The notes under the pieces are model-generated. The model did no database searches. It was not told where the DNA came from and saw only the letters and a program-made list of their open reading frames with translations. Shown piece after piece: positions 22,362-34,525 of a stretch of 64,000 bases of DNA. Both the position numbers and the translations under genes were made by a program. Source of the stretch: Plasmodiophora brassicae (taxonomy: Eukaryota > Endomyxa: Phytomyxea > Phytomyxea > Plasmodiophorida); contig CP145410.1 of NCBI GenBank assembly GCA_036867785.1, positions 868,001 through 932,000 on the forward strand. Direction: 5' to 3'. How positions within the stretch are numbered: position 1 is the first letter of the stretch; each line of letters starts with the position of its first letter.

Positions 22362-25300
22362 TCATGACGAGTTCAGCAGGGCGTCGGCTTGCAGCAGACT
22401 CCACCTTGTCTGCAGGGCGTCATCATCGTGATGGTCGCTGGCTAGGTCGCCGAGGTTGCATTTCAGGTCGGCCAGTTGGGCGCGGGCCATGGCGCACGCT
22501 TTCTGGCAATCGTAAACAAGACTCCACAGAGTCGAAGCAGCTAAATGGGAACACTCGTCGCCAGCGCGAATTAGATCGAGAAGAATCGACAGGAGCCGGG
22601 GTTGACCAAGAAGAGTTGGCTTCACACTGCCAAGGAACGCCAAGTTGTGCACGATCATGACGGCTGGTAGTCGCGAACGCGGATTCTGAATTGCGTTTAG
22701 AACAATGTCGAAAAGGTCTGGCAGTACCACTTGAGCGACGCGAGCTTGACCAGCAGGCGTCAGGGCAGCACAACCCAGGAAGCGAAATAACGCTACTTGG
22801 ACGTTGGGCATCTTCTTGAATCGGCAGAGACGGCGAAGACTAGCGCCAGCCGTCTCAATCAGTCCAGCACGAAGGAGGATCGGCAGCGTGTCGACACATC
22901 CAGCAAGCCCTTGGAGGGCCTGCAGCGCCATTATCCGTAACCTGCGTGTCGGAAATCAGATTCCATTTGTTAAGGGCGGTTGTTTGCTTTTACCTTGACC
23001 CCGACGGATGATCATCGACAGCCTTGCGTTCCACAGGCTTACGAGAACCTGCAGCCGATGTGAAAGCCGATACGCCAGTTGCAACTGCAATGAGAGATTT
23101 AACGATGGAGACACGTTTCTGACGTTCTGAGAGGCCCGAAAGAACCAGTTTGGAGAAGTGAGACCTGGCAAGGACGTTTTGGGTGAATGCAATCAGATAA
23201 TATCGCAACATTTGTTCAACGCGCCAGAGCGACGAGAGAAGAGGTCCCAGTCCCATTGTGTCGAACGCGAGCTCTTTAAGCTCATCGCTGCAGTTGTAGA
23301 ACAGCACAGACGCAACGGAAACAGAGGAGCGAAGGTCCGATTCAATTACAAGCGTGTCACCGTTTGTTGCCCTCCGAGCCACCCAAAGAGCGTGCAGCCG
23401 AGAGCACTGCCACAAAACGGTCTTAAACGTCTCATCGCATTTAGTCTTTGGGCAAACAGCCGAAAGCGAGGCAAGCGCTCGGCCAAAGGGACAATTATTG
23501 CATCCGCTGGCAGACGAACCGGTTGCATAATACGACGTCCGGCCCTGCCGGGCAGTGAATAATGACGCCAATTTGCTCATTACTCCAGGGAGGATTTCGA
23601 TATTTGTTGAACTTGCAATCGGAATTGCTGCTCTAGATATGGTGGTGATAAGGTCACAAACGGCGATCTTCACTTGCTCGTCAGTACAGTCCAGGCAATG
23701 TTCAACGTCGACAAGGAATTCCATTGGTAAGCAACCGGGCGATGTAGCGTCACTGGACATTGCTGAAAGAGCAGCAGAAGCATCAACACGTAGGAGGAAG
23801 TCAACAACGAACGGGACCCGGGAATCCTTTTGTCTAGCAACCGTTCGAAATAGGCTTACAATGGCCGCGATCAGGGGTCCGTTACCCCACAACTCGTCAT
23901 TGTCAAGAACTCGGCAGATATCGATTGCCACCAGTGCCCCATCAATGGCAATGGAGCATTGTATACCCTCCCAGACAGTATTAGCGGACTGTGCTAGCCA
24001 GGGCACACTAGTTTGCACGTGCGACACCAAATGACGTCGGATTGTAGCGACATCAATCCGGCGAAGAACATGTGACAAGTTCGCCGCTACAAGGGGCAGT
24101 GCATCCTCGCGCCGGTCAAGAAGCATCTGACGAACGAAACGAAGAATGCTAAGCGAAAACAGCGGGCACGGTGACGACGATCGAAGCAATGCAGGAATCA
24201 GTGACAAATCGGCAGTATCTGGCAAAGCGCTCAAGACAGAAAGAGCTGCTTGTCTAACCACAGGCGCCTGCGACGAATCCGCCGCGTAATGAGCGCACGT
24301 GGAAATGAGATCGGAACCTGCCGGAGCCATTGCCGTCGTATCAGATAGTAACGAAAGGACAGCGATTCCCTGTGCTCGGATCGATGAATTACGATCCGTA
24401 ACCAGCCTCCAAGCCCAGCGCGCCGTGTCACTGTCGCCATCGTCTTCAGGTAGACTGTAGGACGTTATCATGTTCAGGGCAGACTGCAGTCGCAATCGGC
24501 CAACGAACGAGTTGGGAAGTCGGTTGGTGGACAGGAACTGGGAAGCAATGCCGGGCAAGTCGCGTTTGTCGCTAGCAGGCAGCTCGCTGATGGCGTATAC
24601 GGCAAGGTTGATCTGGGAAGTAGACAGTACGGCAGACTTCGACAGCAGCGCAAGCAGTCCGTCCACGAGAGCACGTGCGTTCAACTGAGAACAGTCGGCA
24701 CTGCCTATTAAGCGGAAAAGACAATCCAAGGTCCCCTGAAGCAGAATACCGCTGGTCCCACCATCACTTCGTTCCAGACGATCAAGAGCAACAGGAAGGA
24801 CATTGTTCGCGACCAGATCGACAACGTCGCCATGGGCCCCGATGCAACTGAGGGTATCAAGAACCGCGACAACTGCCTCATCATCATCAGAAGTTGCTGG
24901 TACGGCGCCGTGGAGAAATCTAGCGGTAATTGGGGAATAGTCGGCTTCTGACGCAGCATCCGTCGCACAGCAGGAAACAACAGCATGAAGCGCTCGAGCC
25001 GAAGACGACAAGGCGGACAAGGAACTGCTTCGCGCCATATTAGACAAAAGGCGTTCAATGACCCTGTCAGGATTGACGTTTGACTTATGCCTGCAGTGAT
25101 ACTCGACCATTTCGTACACTACATCATTACGATCACATGAAGAGCCCTCGGGAACGTTCAGCAGAGCAGTAATCCGCACCCGGCAAGAACAAGGCAAAGA
25201 AAATGTCTTAGTAAGGGATATCGGCAGAGCGAATTCAACAGAGTCATCATCGTGACTCCATACTGCACTCTTCTGCAGCCCAAGAGAAGACGGGCGGAAG

Positions 25301-27798
25301 ACAGCAAGAGCGACGATACTGGCGACAACGCTTCGAACGTCTCGTCTGTCGTCGAACACAAAGGGTGTGACGGCGGTGATAATTTCGTGAACGAACTCAT
25401 CACCAGCACTTTCAGGGAACCTGGTCGCCTGCCTACAGGCTTGATGAAGAATGCGCAGACAATGCAAAAGGAGGGAGTCACTGGACGAAGAACAATCGTT
25501 AGCTTGCGGAACCAACAACTCGAAAAGCGACGAACGAAGCTGGTCAAGGAGGTGTGGAGTGAGGTCGAAGAGATTCTTTGAGTAACGCATCCGTTCATCT
25601 GGGTCATCGAAGATGCGACTGAGTTGTTCGGCAGACGAAGCGCGAAGAGGCAATTCAAGATTCGGGTTCGACAGGATCTTGATCAGGTTCCGCACATCCT
25701 CCTCCTTCCATGTCACAGCTCCTATCGAGGTTGGCTTTACCACAGGTGAACTGACTTCACCACCAATACCGAACGGATCGCCCTGAGCCAAAACTCGTGC
25801 GACGATTCTGTGATCGCTGGCGTCCATATGCATGTGGCGCCTGCAAATGTGGTCGCACAAACCTGAGAAGAACGTGATCGCCGACCTTCGCACTGAACTA
25901 TCTGTATGGAAAAGCAGTCTCAGGTTGTGGAAGTGCTCCTCGATGGAACCACGGAATGAATCGTCATGCACGATAGCGGCCAGGGCGGCTGCCGACGACC
26001 CCGCCTCCTCAATAGTGGAGTAGAGTCCAAGTAAAGATGAGAACGGTCCGAGTTTCGGTTTCCACTGGGCTGGAGCAAACTGGACAGCATCAAGTAGCAA
26101 ATCTCGTGCAGCGTTTGCCACGTCTGGGTCCTCATCCGACAAGACAAATACAATAATGCAACGGAGAATGTCTTCCGAAGCAGCGACGCGCTCTAGGGCA
26201 ACGCCTTTCAAAACACGAAGTCGAACAGAAGCCTGCCTGTGTTGCAAGGCATGCACGATTAAACTGTCATCGTCCGGATACTCAAGGAGAGCTCTCACAA
26301 CCGCCGGAAGCAGATCGGGGAAGTACGCAACGCCGTCTAGAGCGCCTCGGATGGCGTCAGGCGATGTGGATTCAAATCCCTCTAACGACGATATGATGGC
26401 TCTAGACAGTGCGAAATCTTTGGAGGACTTGTGTCCAGATCGGCTTAGGGTTCTGAAAATTCGCTCACGAAGTGACGGATGTCGTGACCCGAACGCCTCG
26501 CTGCATAAAAGACGCCCCAGTACGTCGTTCGTAAAGTCAGGCAGTGGGTCGGCACCGGCCATTTCAACGACCAGGTACGACAGAACCAGCACGCAATCTG
26601 CAGAACGCTGATCATCGCTATCCACATGGAACAGCAGCGCACTGGCAAGAGCATCGAATCGCGAGGGGGACACTGAAGGGAGAAACTGAATCAACTTCCG
26701 TATCATTGGAGCGTAGACGAAGACAGTGTCGATTGATTTCAGCACCGCAATAATTGTGTCGATGACATGTCTTGCGAACGCATTGATGCTCACGTTGCTT
26801 CTCAAGACGAGAGATTCGCGATACGTACGACGGCGGTCGCCTGAAGGGGCAGAGATTGTGCCTCGCGGAGGATACTGGAATTCCTCGACGACGAACTCGT
26901 CGTCTTGCAGGCTGACGACTGGAGCAGGTGTCGGAGGCGGTCGTGACGATGGATCCGCCAACATCCGCAGTGAGGCGAACAGCGAGTGCACCATCCGAGA
27001 CAGAACGGCAGCAACCGGAACATGAAGATCAAATCCCGAGCAAATCAAATCTACAATGGCCGCAAGGACCTGAGGTCGTTGAAGAATGACTTCGCCTGGA
27101 AAATCCAGAAGAACATCATTGTGAAGAGTGTGCAGTGCCTCCACTACAATGCTTCGATCACGAGAGCGCAAGCGAAGTCCCAAATCGAAAAGAATGCGTT
27201 CGTCGTGCCTCACCAGGGCAACCATCGGAAACCGCCAACCGTCATCATCCGAGTCAACGCCCAACTCTGTTAGATGTACCGGTTGTCGTGGGCGTATTGG
27301 GGCGAACGATGACGAAGAGGTCGCGGCGCGTTGCGCGGGCGGTGTACTGCCATTCTTCTCGTGGGGTGGCGCCTCGGCATGATAAGAAGGAGGGTTTCTC
27401 GAAGAGATGGGATCGACGATGGGTGCCGGTGGTATATGGTCAGGCAGGTGAGCTGAGAGAACCTTAATGAAGTCATCTAATGCCGTCTGAATGGCGGGCT
27501 GGGCAGCATCCAGTTTGATGATATGTGCGATTCGTAACGCATCGAGACGAACGAATTGCTGAGCCGTTGGCGCATGTGTCGCAAGCTCAGCAAGCAGACG
27601 AAGCAACTCAACTGGCCTGGGGACTTCATCGTGATCAAACCAGGACAACAGATTCCTCAGTAAATCGGCGCCCCCGGCAGACACCAGCGCTTCTCTGGAC
27701 ACGATCCCAGATCTCAACTTCGAGATGACGTTATCCAGCGCCCGCGCACGAATTTCTGGCAGAGCGTGCCCGAGCTTGGCGATGATGCTGGCATCCAT
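22362..27798 (-). CDS. RTTN: Rotatin homologue (centriole assembly)
   Basis: Two exons (27798-22994 and 22941-22362) give 1794 residues of ARM/HEAT-like helical repeats. The N-terminus KLGHALPEIRARALDNVISK, then DLLRNLLSWF, matches the diagnostic rotatin N-terminus ([20 protein letters not shown], then LFLHLLEWF). Rotatin acts in centriole elongation and basal-body function, and human mutations cause microcephaly. It is shorter than human rotatin (about 2226 residues), and only one intron is visible in 5.4 kb, unusual beside its intron-rich neighbours. Its presence suggests the organism builds centrioles or flagella. Confidence 0.85.
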
Positions 27799-28242
27799 CA
27801 GCGACGGACGACGCCTGGCGGTCGGCCAGCCCCCAAACCGACGGGCACTGACGCCGATCCCGCGCCTCCACGTTACCGACGTGATCTAATTATATCCCGC
27901 CAGCCTGCCATCCGGGCTCCCAAACCATGTTTTGAGCGAGCTTTGAAAAACCGGTCCGGAAATCAAAAGGAAATCAAACCTCAGGCGATAGCGGGCGCGA
28001 AGCGCCCGCTATCGCCCGTCTTTTTCAACCACATGGTAAACAAATGTTGAACCTGGTGTCTGCAGGCTGCTGACTGGGATCAGGCGATGCGAATTCGCTG
28101 AAGGCATTCCCCATCGCTGGCTGCTTTGACGACGCGCTCCCGACGACACCGCTCTATATAGAGTCTGTTAATCAACGGTACACTTTATCGATTTCAGCCG
28201 TTCAATGACCATCAAAAGCGTGGTTAAATGCAAGCGGACTGT
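27799..28242. other. Intergenic with a perfect hairpin
   Basis: About 444 bases between the rotatin start and the stop of the exonuclease/transposase-like gene, both minus strand. It contains one striking perfect inverted repeat (annotated separately), then a TCTATATAGA palindrome near 28153. No open frame of note. Confidence 0.6.
27984..28016. repeat. Perfect 15-bp stem, 3-base loop hairpin
   Basis: Left arm 27984-27998 (GGCGATAGCGGGCGC), loop GAA, right arm 28002-28016, an exact reverse complement. A T-rich tract follows on the plus strand (28019-28026). It lies about 230 bases beyond the stop of the upstream minus-strand gene and about 185 bases upstream of the rotatin start codon. It could be a 3'-end RNA structure, a replication- or insulator-type cruciform, or a mobile-element footprint; the sequence does not decide. 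Confidence 0.95.
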
Positions 28243-31200
28243 TCAACCGGAACACCACTTTCGGTTATACTTTCCGTTGCATTCGTCGTTGCCGCAGACC
28301 TTGCAACAGCTCTTCGGTTTACGGACTCGTTTTGTTTCGCCTGGATCGCGAACCGGGGCTGACAGGCGACGCTTTGCAGCACTTAATGGTACCACGTCCA
28401 GCACCGCTCCAACTGCCGCAGCCGAGGAGGGCGCCTGGTGGATATCGAGACTTGCATGGTGTGCAGGCTGCGGGACAAGGACAGGCGCGGCGGTCTCAGG
28501 TGGCTGGATAGGAACAGGCGGGGCAGGAACGGGCGGGACCTGGCGTTGGACAGGCGCTGCTGCTGACGGGAACAACAACGTTGACGGCGGGACACGACTT
28601 GATAAGCGGACGGAGCGTGTGTTCTCTCGAGTAGTGACCGACGCTGAGGTCCGGTTATTCGATTTTCTCCAGTTCGTATAATAGCGTTGAAGCTGTGTTG
28701 CCGTCTTCCGGAAGATGGAAACGCCGTCCGCTTTCGTCCGGAAGACCTCGACAATAGCAGCAAAGTCTTTGCCAAACTGGCGCATTGCCTCGTCGAACAG
28801 CTTGAACTCTTCCGGTAGGTGCATTGGCATGATGGGAATAGCCATACCAAAGCGTTTAGCGGCAAAGGCGTAGCATCCCGTCAGTGGCCGGGTTGACTGG
28901 GGACCGTTTTCGGCATCGGTGCGGTTGATCAACCTGCAGAGACCAAATTGTTCGCCCGTCGCAAAGAACGACCTCAAAGGATGCCAGTTCTCGTACACGA
29001 GTCGTGATGATACCGATAACGCCAACTCCTGAACGCGTTCGATATTCCATACATCGTAGTGGCCAAAGAAGGGCACGTCAGCGCGATGTCGAACGCTGGC
29101 CCGCATCAACTGGCGATGACGCTTCTCAGCCAGAATAGCATCTGCTAATTCCAGGGAAGCGCCGAAAGAACCCATAGAACGGTACAGGTCCCGATGGTAC
29201 CCGCCTTCAAGGGAATTCGTTCCCCGCGAACAATGATACACGGGTAGGCCCAATTCGTCAACCGCAATTTCAGTATAGAACTGGAATCCGGGAGGGTCGC
29301 TGAGACACCCTTTCCTGACGTGCACCCTCATTGCCTAGCATGCGTTGACAATATTAGTCGGATAAACCAGAACATTGGTAAGGGAATCTGACCTCGATCT
29401 TCTTCAGACCCGCCTCGGTTAACAGCGGGTCGTTCGTCATTGGGTCCTTCGCGGAACGATATGCGTCGACCACAGCCTGTACCGCTTCGTCCATCTCGAC
29501 TGGCCGTCGCGTTGCGCGCTTGATCCGAGAGCGCGCCCATCGTGAATTATGGATGAAAGCTTCGAAATCGTCCGGGAGTTGACCTGCTTCTTCAAGTTTC
29601 CTCCTGACCATATCTTTGTCCTCTGGATCGACAACCAGAATGGCATCGCGCATCGCGGCCAGGAACGCCGGTTGGTACGCGTTCGTCGCTTTCACGGGAA
29701 GGTCGTTTAGCCAGTGGAATATATCTTTCAATACAACCACGTCGTCAGATTGCGACTCCAACGGCAGACACTGGCGAGCCCTGCGAATTGATTGAAGACG
29801 CACTGGCAGGCGCACAGGAAGCTCCTTGATCGTTTGAAATGATGGCAACCCGTTCCGAGTCGCAATACGGAGTCCAGGAGCTGACAATTCGTCCACTTCA
29901 ACAAGCAGGACGTGTTGTGAGGCTGTCACATCACGTGACGTTCCGCTGTTCTCGACAATGGTCCCGGAGGCGACGCGTTTGCTGTTTCCGATAACGATAT
30001 CGACTCGAAGGCCCGGGGCAGCGTCAGTGAGTGGAATAGGAGTCGAACAATCCTGGAACTGGGTAAAGTAGTGGTACAGCGCTAGTCCAGCGAAGGCATC
30101 GCGGTTCGCGTAACGAATTTGTGCCCGTGACAACGGACCTGACCAGTGTTCCGAGACCCGGATGTGTGGAGGTTTTTCCAAAGAAACGTGGAATACTAAA
30201 GACATCAACCGCTCCAAAGAGAGCTTAGACGTGGACAGTTTCCCACGACGCTTCCCCAGCACAGCGACGTCGACACAATTATTCAGGTGCACGCCGAAGT
30301 CTTTCAACAATTTCGCAGCGTCATGCTGGATCTGTCTGCCCACTTTGGCTATACGGGCGTCCGCGAGTAATGTGACCACCGCTCTTGGAAGTTGCTTCAT
30401 GGCGTCTGTAACCCGGACCAAATACATCTCACCGTTCGACATTGCAATTTGGATCGTACGCACGCGAGAACGGGAAGAGACGAAGCGGCCGCCCAAGCGA
30501 GTCATGACAACGTCCCACTCCTGGTCATACCCAATCACACGCTTGTCGGGCGCCTCGGATAAGAGTGTGCGGTAAACAGCATCAACAACGTCGTTGATTT
30601 CAGATGGTGTCGACAACACACGACCGTCGCTGGGTGGCCATGAAAACGATGGGACTGCAGAGTCAGCCAGATCGCGGCCACGTTGCCGAGCAGAGATGGA
30701 CCGTAAAGAGACAAGCTGATCGGTTGCCCCGGTCACAGCTGAAACAAAACTGGCGACTGCAGCAGCAAAATCGACGGTCTGCGATGAACGCGAAGATTCC
30801 TCCAGAATCCGTTGAGCGCAAACGTTGGTGGCCCGTGTCACGCTCTCAATGACCCCATCGAACAGTCGTTCGCAAGTGGTGTCGTCGATATCCACATCCT
30901 CGTTTTCAATGCTCTCGAGAAGACACCGCTGAGCAGCAATACGCACGGCGCCCAATGCAACCACTTCAATTTCGACCAGACTGCGGTGAACAACGATGGG
31001 GAGCTCGAGGAACAAGTTCTCGCGAATAGAGCGCAAAATGGCGGCTAGATTGGAGCAAAGTGCCTTCCCCAGAGAGAGCGCACGAAGAAAGTGCTTAAAC
31101 TCCACGAACAGGCTGGCATCCTGGCAGCATCTATCGGACACGAAAAGAGATGGTTCCGTCAAACCATTCTTTAGAATACGCTTCATGAAGCCGCGCAATG

Positions 31201-33192
31201 CTGGCAACAACTCGGCGAGGCTGGCCCCGAACGTCAGCATTTGAAGAACGGGCTCTTCAAATTCGTTGCAACAGGTGAACAGCGCCTCAACAAGCTTCTC
31301 GCCGTTGAATCGACGAATCAATTTGGGGATCTTGAAGGAATGGTCCAGTTTCAAGATTCGTCCACTGACGGTCTGTATAAGAAGGTCCATCAGCGGTCGT
31401 ACCTGTCGGTGGAATTTCACCAAACAGTATTTTAGGTACGAAGGTGACGGAACGAACCCGTTGTAGCGATCGGGGTCAGCAAAGGAAGAAAATTGCGGTG
31501 GGGAATCACCCAACTCTCTGGTGAACCTGTACCCGATTCCCCTCTTGCAGTGTAGCAGAGACCCGAACCATTGGATCTGTAAACGGGTGTATCTGGAAGT
31601 ATGCCATTCCATAAGCATACGATGGTACCCCTCGATGGAGACGCCCTGCTCAGTGAGCGACCGCATCTCTTCTATAATGGAATTGTCGATCGCACTGCGA
31701 TGCGTGAGCAACGCGGGGAATTGAACCCGAATAAAGTCAGGCAGTTGAGAAAGAAAGTTTTCGTGATACGCACTGAACGTATACGAAGGCGCTTTGCTGC
31801 CCTTGCAGCGCGTGCACCGGTACGTCCGCGCAATGATGAAATAGCATGAATCGCGAGTGACGACGCGTCGACCTGCTGTCCACGAATGGTGGACGACATT
31901 GTAGTCACCAGGCTTGGCCTGTCGTGCAGAACGTCTCTGCCGGCAATGAGGGCAATGGATGGGGATATCGGAGGCCATTGTCTCCGGATCCCACACAAAC
32001 ACGTCGTAGACGTAGAAGCGATTCGGATCCAGGTCGCCAACGAGCAGCTGACGCACGGCCGCTGAACCAAAACGGACCCAAAGCTGTCCAGAACGAACAA
32101 GCGCGAGGATGGAGCTGTCAACGCTCTTTACGTTCTCTAGGATGCCGTCCAGGACCTTCCGCATTACAGGCGATGCGGCATCTCCTTTCTTGCCCTTATT
32201 CCCGTGACTCACACCTGTTCCATTTCAAACACAATCTTCACATACCCGTAGTACAAGAAAGACACACCTGTAGGAGACGACTTCTCATTTGGGTGCGAGT
32301 CTGGATCATCGTCGACATCGTCATCCATATCGGAGTTATCGACATGCGATCCATTGCTGGTCAAACGGTCGAAAGCGTCATCGTCGTCGACTCCGTCATC
32401 GCCATTCGATACAATTGCAGGCTTAGCGAATCGCTGAAGCTGACGTTCAAGCCAGTCAGTGCCCTTTGTAAGAAGGGGTGGCGGATCAGTAGTCGCTGCT
32501 GCAACATCGCTGAAGTCGGGCATGGATGCGGTGGTGGACGATAAAGAACTAGTGGACGATGATCGCTGGCGCCCGATAAGGACTGGAGCCAGAGCTGCTT
32601 GGAGAGCAGCAATGCTTTGCCCATGCCGCAGCGCGTTCCTCAGTTGACGAGGAGCTGGATTGTTCTCAGGAGGATCCGCAACATCACGCTCGCGGTCGAC
32701 CGGATTCGGAACGCATTCGGCGGGATTCGGACGACTGAGATCAACCGGTTCAGCTACGATTGAATATAGGTTAGTTCTGGATACGGCAATTGTTGGCCGA
32801 GTGATTACACATTGTAGGCCGGATCGACGTAGAGGGCGATGTCTCAGGGTGACTCGATGTCAAACCAAAGACGAGTGGAGGTTGAGGAACGAGAGCCCCT
32901 GTTGGCGGTGCCAAAGGTGGCTCGACAGGGATGGATGTCGTATTCCCAATCATTCCGCCTGCTGATTTTCATCAGACAATGCATGTGTGCATATCAGTTC
33001 TTGGTAACCTCCTGCGACATCGCGCTGCGATTGTTCGCGAGGCACTTCGACGGCTGTATCGGATGGCCCTCGCCGAAAGTATGCAGCAATAGACGGCTGC
33101 TTCGGCTCTTGTTGAGAAAGAGATTTACTCGACTTGTTCCTTGATCCTGGCTTGCGTCCCGCTCCAGGTCGATAACCGCCGCGACCGCCCAT
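28243..33192 (-). CDS. DDE-transposase-like protein with inserted WRN-type 3'-5' exonuclease
   Basis: Five exons (33192-33009, 32958-32811, 32734-32268, 32214-29393, 29334-28243) join in phase to 1570 residues. Order: basic GGYRPGAGRKPGSRNK; a PCNA-binding-like box QPSIAAYF; an acidic disordered stretch to about 265; a zinc-like region with CPHC and CTRC (about 354-403; I recall this as DUF6729, unverified); a DDE-like segment with ILKLDHSFK (Asp557) and LFVSDRC (Asp627); a complete DEDDy exonuclease (YDQEWDV Asp830/Glu832, QHDAAKLL Asp898, YANRDAFAG Tyr968/Asp972); then RGTNSLEGGYHRDL (Glu1250), the position of the third acidic residue; and a C-terminal CKVCGNDECNGKYNRKWC. No helicase follows the exonuclease. 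It may be a domesticated transposase or a transposon protein; no flanking inverted repeats were found. Confidence 0.75.
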
Positions 33193-33465
33193 CCTGCAAC
33201 CGCTTGCCCGGGTCAGATATCGCCTGCAGCTGGAAGAAAATGCGGACACGTGCAACAAAAAACACTGGCATTTGTAGTGAAACGTTTCTGCAACTTCCAG
33301 AAAACGTCCAACCGGAAATGTGCTAAAAACGGGGGAAAATCCGAGGATGTCCGAGAGTCAAGAGCCATTGTCCGAGAGTCAAGCGCCAGTGGGAACTCAC
33401 TCCGCGCACTGCGTGAGAGCCGCCATCCGGCCATCCAGCTTCTGAAGCGCAGGGGACGGGCGACA

Positions 33466-34437
33466 ATGCCTCGAACGGACCGAGGTTTACTGCGACTGTG
33501 CAGGTGGTTTTGCGCGACACGTGTTTCTGGATCCGCCTACGACGAATTGGATGCCAGCTGGAATTCTGGAAAGAGACACGCGCAGATCAAAGGCTGCGAG
33601 CGTGCCAATATCACGGATCCGTCACAGTACGATATACAGCTGGGCCTGGCGGGAGACGTGACGATGCTCAGCGAGTCGCCCGCTGCCGGCCACTGCCTGG
33701 CTGTACTCCTGTTCAAGATCGTGCTTGTGTGCATGGCTCTGGTCATCCTCCATATCTGGGTCTTCTTTCTCATCCCTTTGTACATTGTCGCCGTCGACAA
33801 GACCTTGGTCGCTATCAATGCGACGCTTTCTATCATCAGTCAATGGGACGAGTCTCTGGTAAGATAGCGTCCTCCACTCTATTTGCAAGATTCTGACACT
33901 CAATCAGCGCCTGTTCATCAATGTTAACGACGTTTGCGACCGTTTGGAAATGTTGTTAAGAGCTGACGCTGTCCTCGCAGGACGATCGAGCCCTGCAAAG
34001 CCTCACGTTCCCGCCACATAAACCTGAGAGAGCTACTCGGGCCCTGCGAGGACGAATAATTATTGAATGGGCACTGGACGAGGTCTGGCATTTCAAAGCA
34101 TTCATCCGCGACACATGTCTAACTGAAGTAGGTTGTACCGTGGATCACAGTATCAGCGCTGGCGTGCGGTGTCCTTTTGTTGCTGGTCGCACCTTGGCGT
34201 TGGTCAGATGTCGTAAGAACACTGGCGACGTCAACGATCTGCGGCTGACCTCGTCGTCCTATGTAGTTTGTTACAGATCGGCAACGAATGGTCTCGCTAG
34301 GATCAAGGGTGTCCCGTATTCTTGCAAGAGCAGTTCCACCCAGCCTCTATCGGCACCATATCGAGCTCGATGCTCTGCTGGCCGCGTGGCGAGATGCATG
34401 CGATGCCTGGGAACACACGCTGCAACACGAACAATGA
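33466..34437 (+). CDS. Unrecognised small membrane protein, exons partly resolved
   Basis: The first exon (33466 to about 33858) encodes an Arg-rich N-terminus and one or two hydrophobic helices (LAVLLFKIVLVCMALVILHI, WVFFLIPLYIVAV) followed by DKTLVAINATLSIIS. Later coding-like pieces are RALQSLTFPPHKPERATRAL through WALDEVWHFKAFIRDT (about 33980-34126) and a last exon VSRILARAVPPSLYRHHIEL through DACDAWEHTLQHEQ (stop at 34435-34437). Junctions between these pieces are uncertain. I do not recognise the family. It is divergent from the exonuclease gene (273 bases between starts) and converges on fumarylacetoacetase with about 88 bases between stops. Confidence 0.4.
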
Positions 34438-34525
34438 TGGCAACTTCAGCATACATACAGCAGTCGGCATTAAAGTGTATTGGGACATGCGAGGAGTCGA
34501 GCAGGATCCGAACAGCGGACGAGCG

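Noticed and set aside
27984-28026. Hairpin plus T tract as a bacterial rho-independent terminator
   Set aside because: All surrounding genes are spliced eukaryotic genes, so bacterial termination does not apply; kept only as an unexplained structure.
28243-33192. Calling the exonuclease gene a Werner RecQ helicase
   Set aside because: Only the exonuclease is present; there is no DEAH/RecQ helicase or HRDC region, and the flanking parts look transposase-like.
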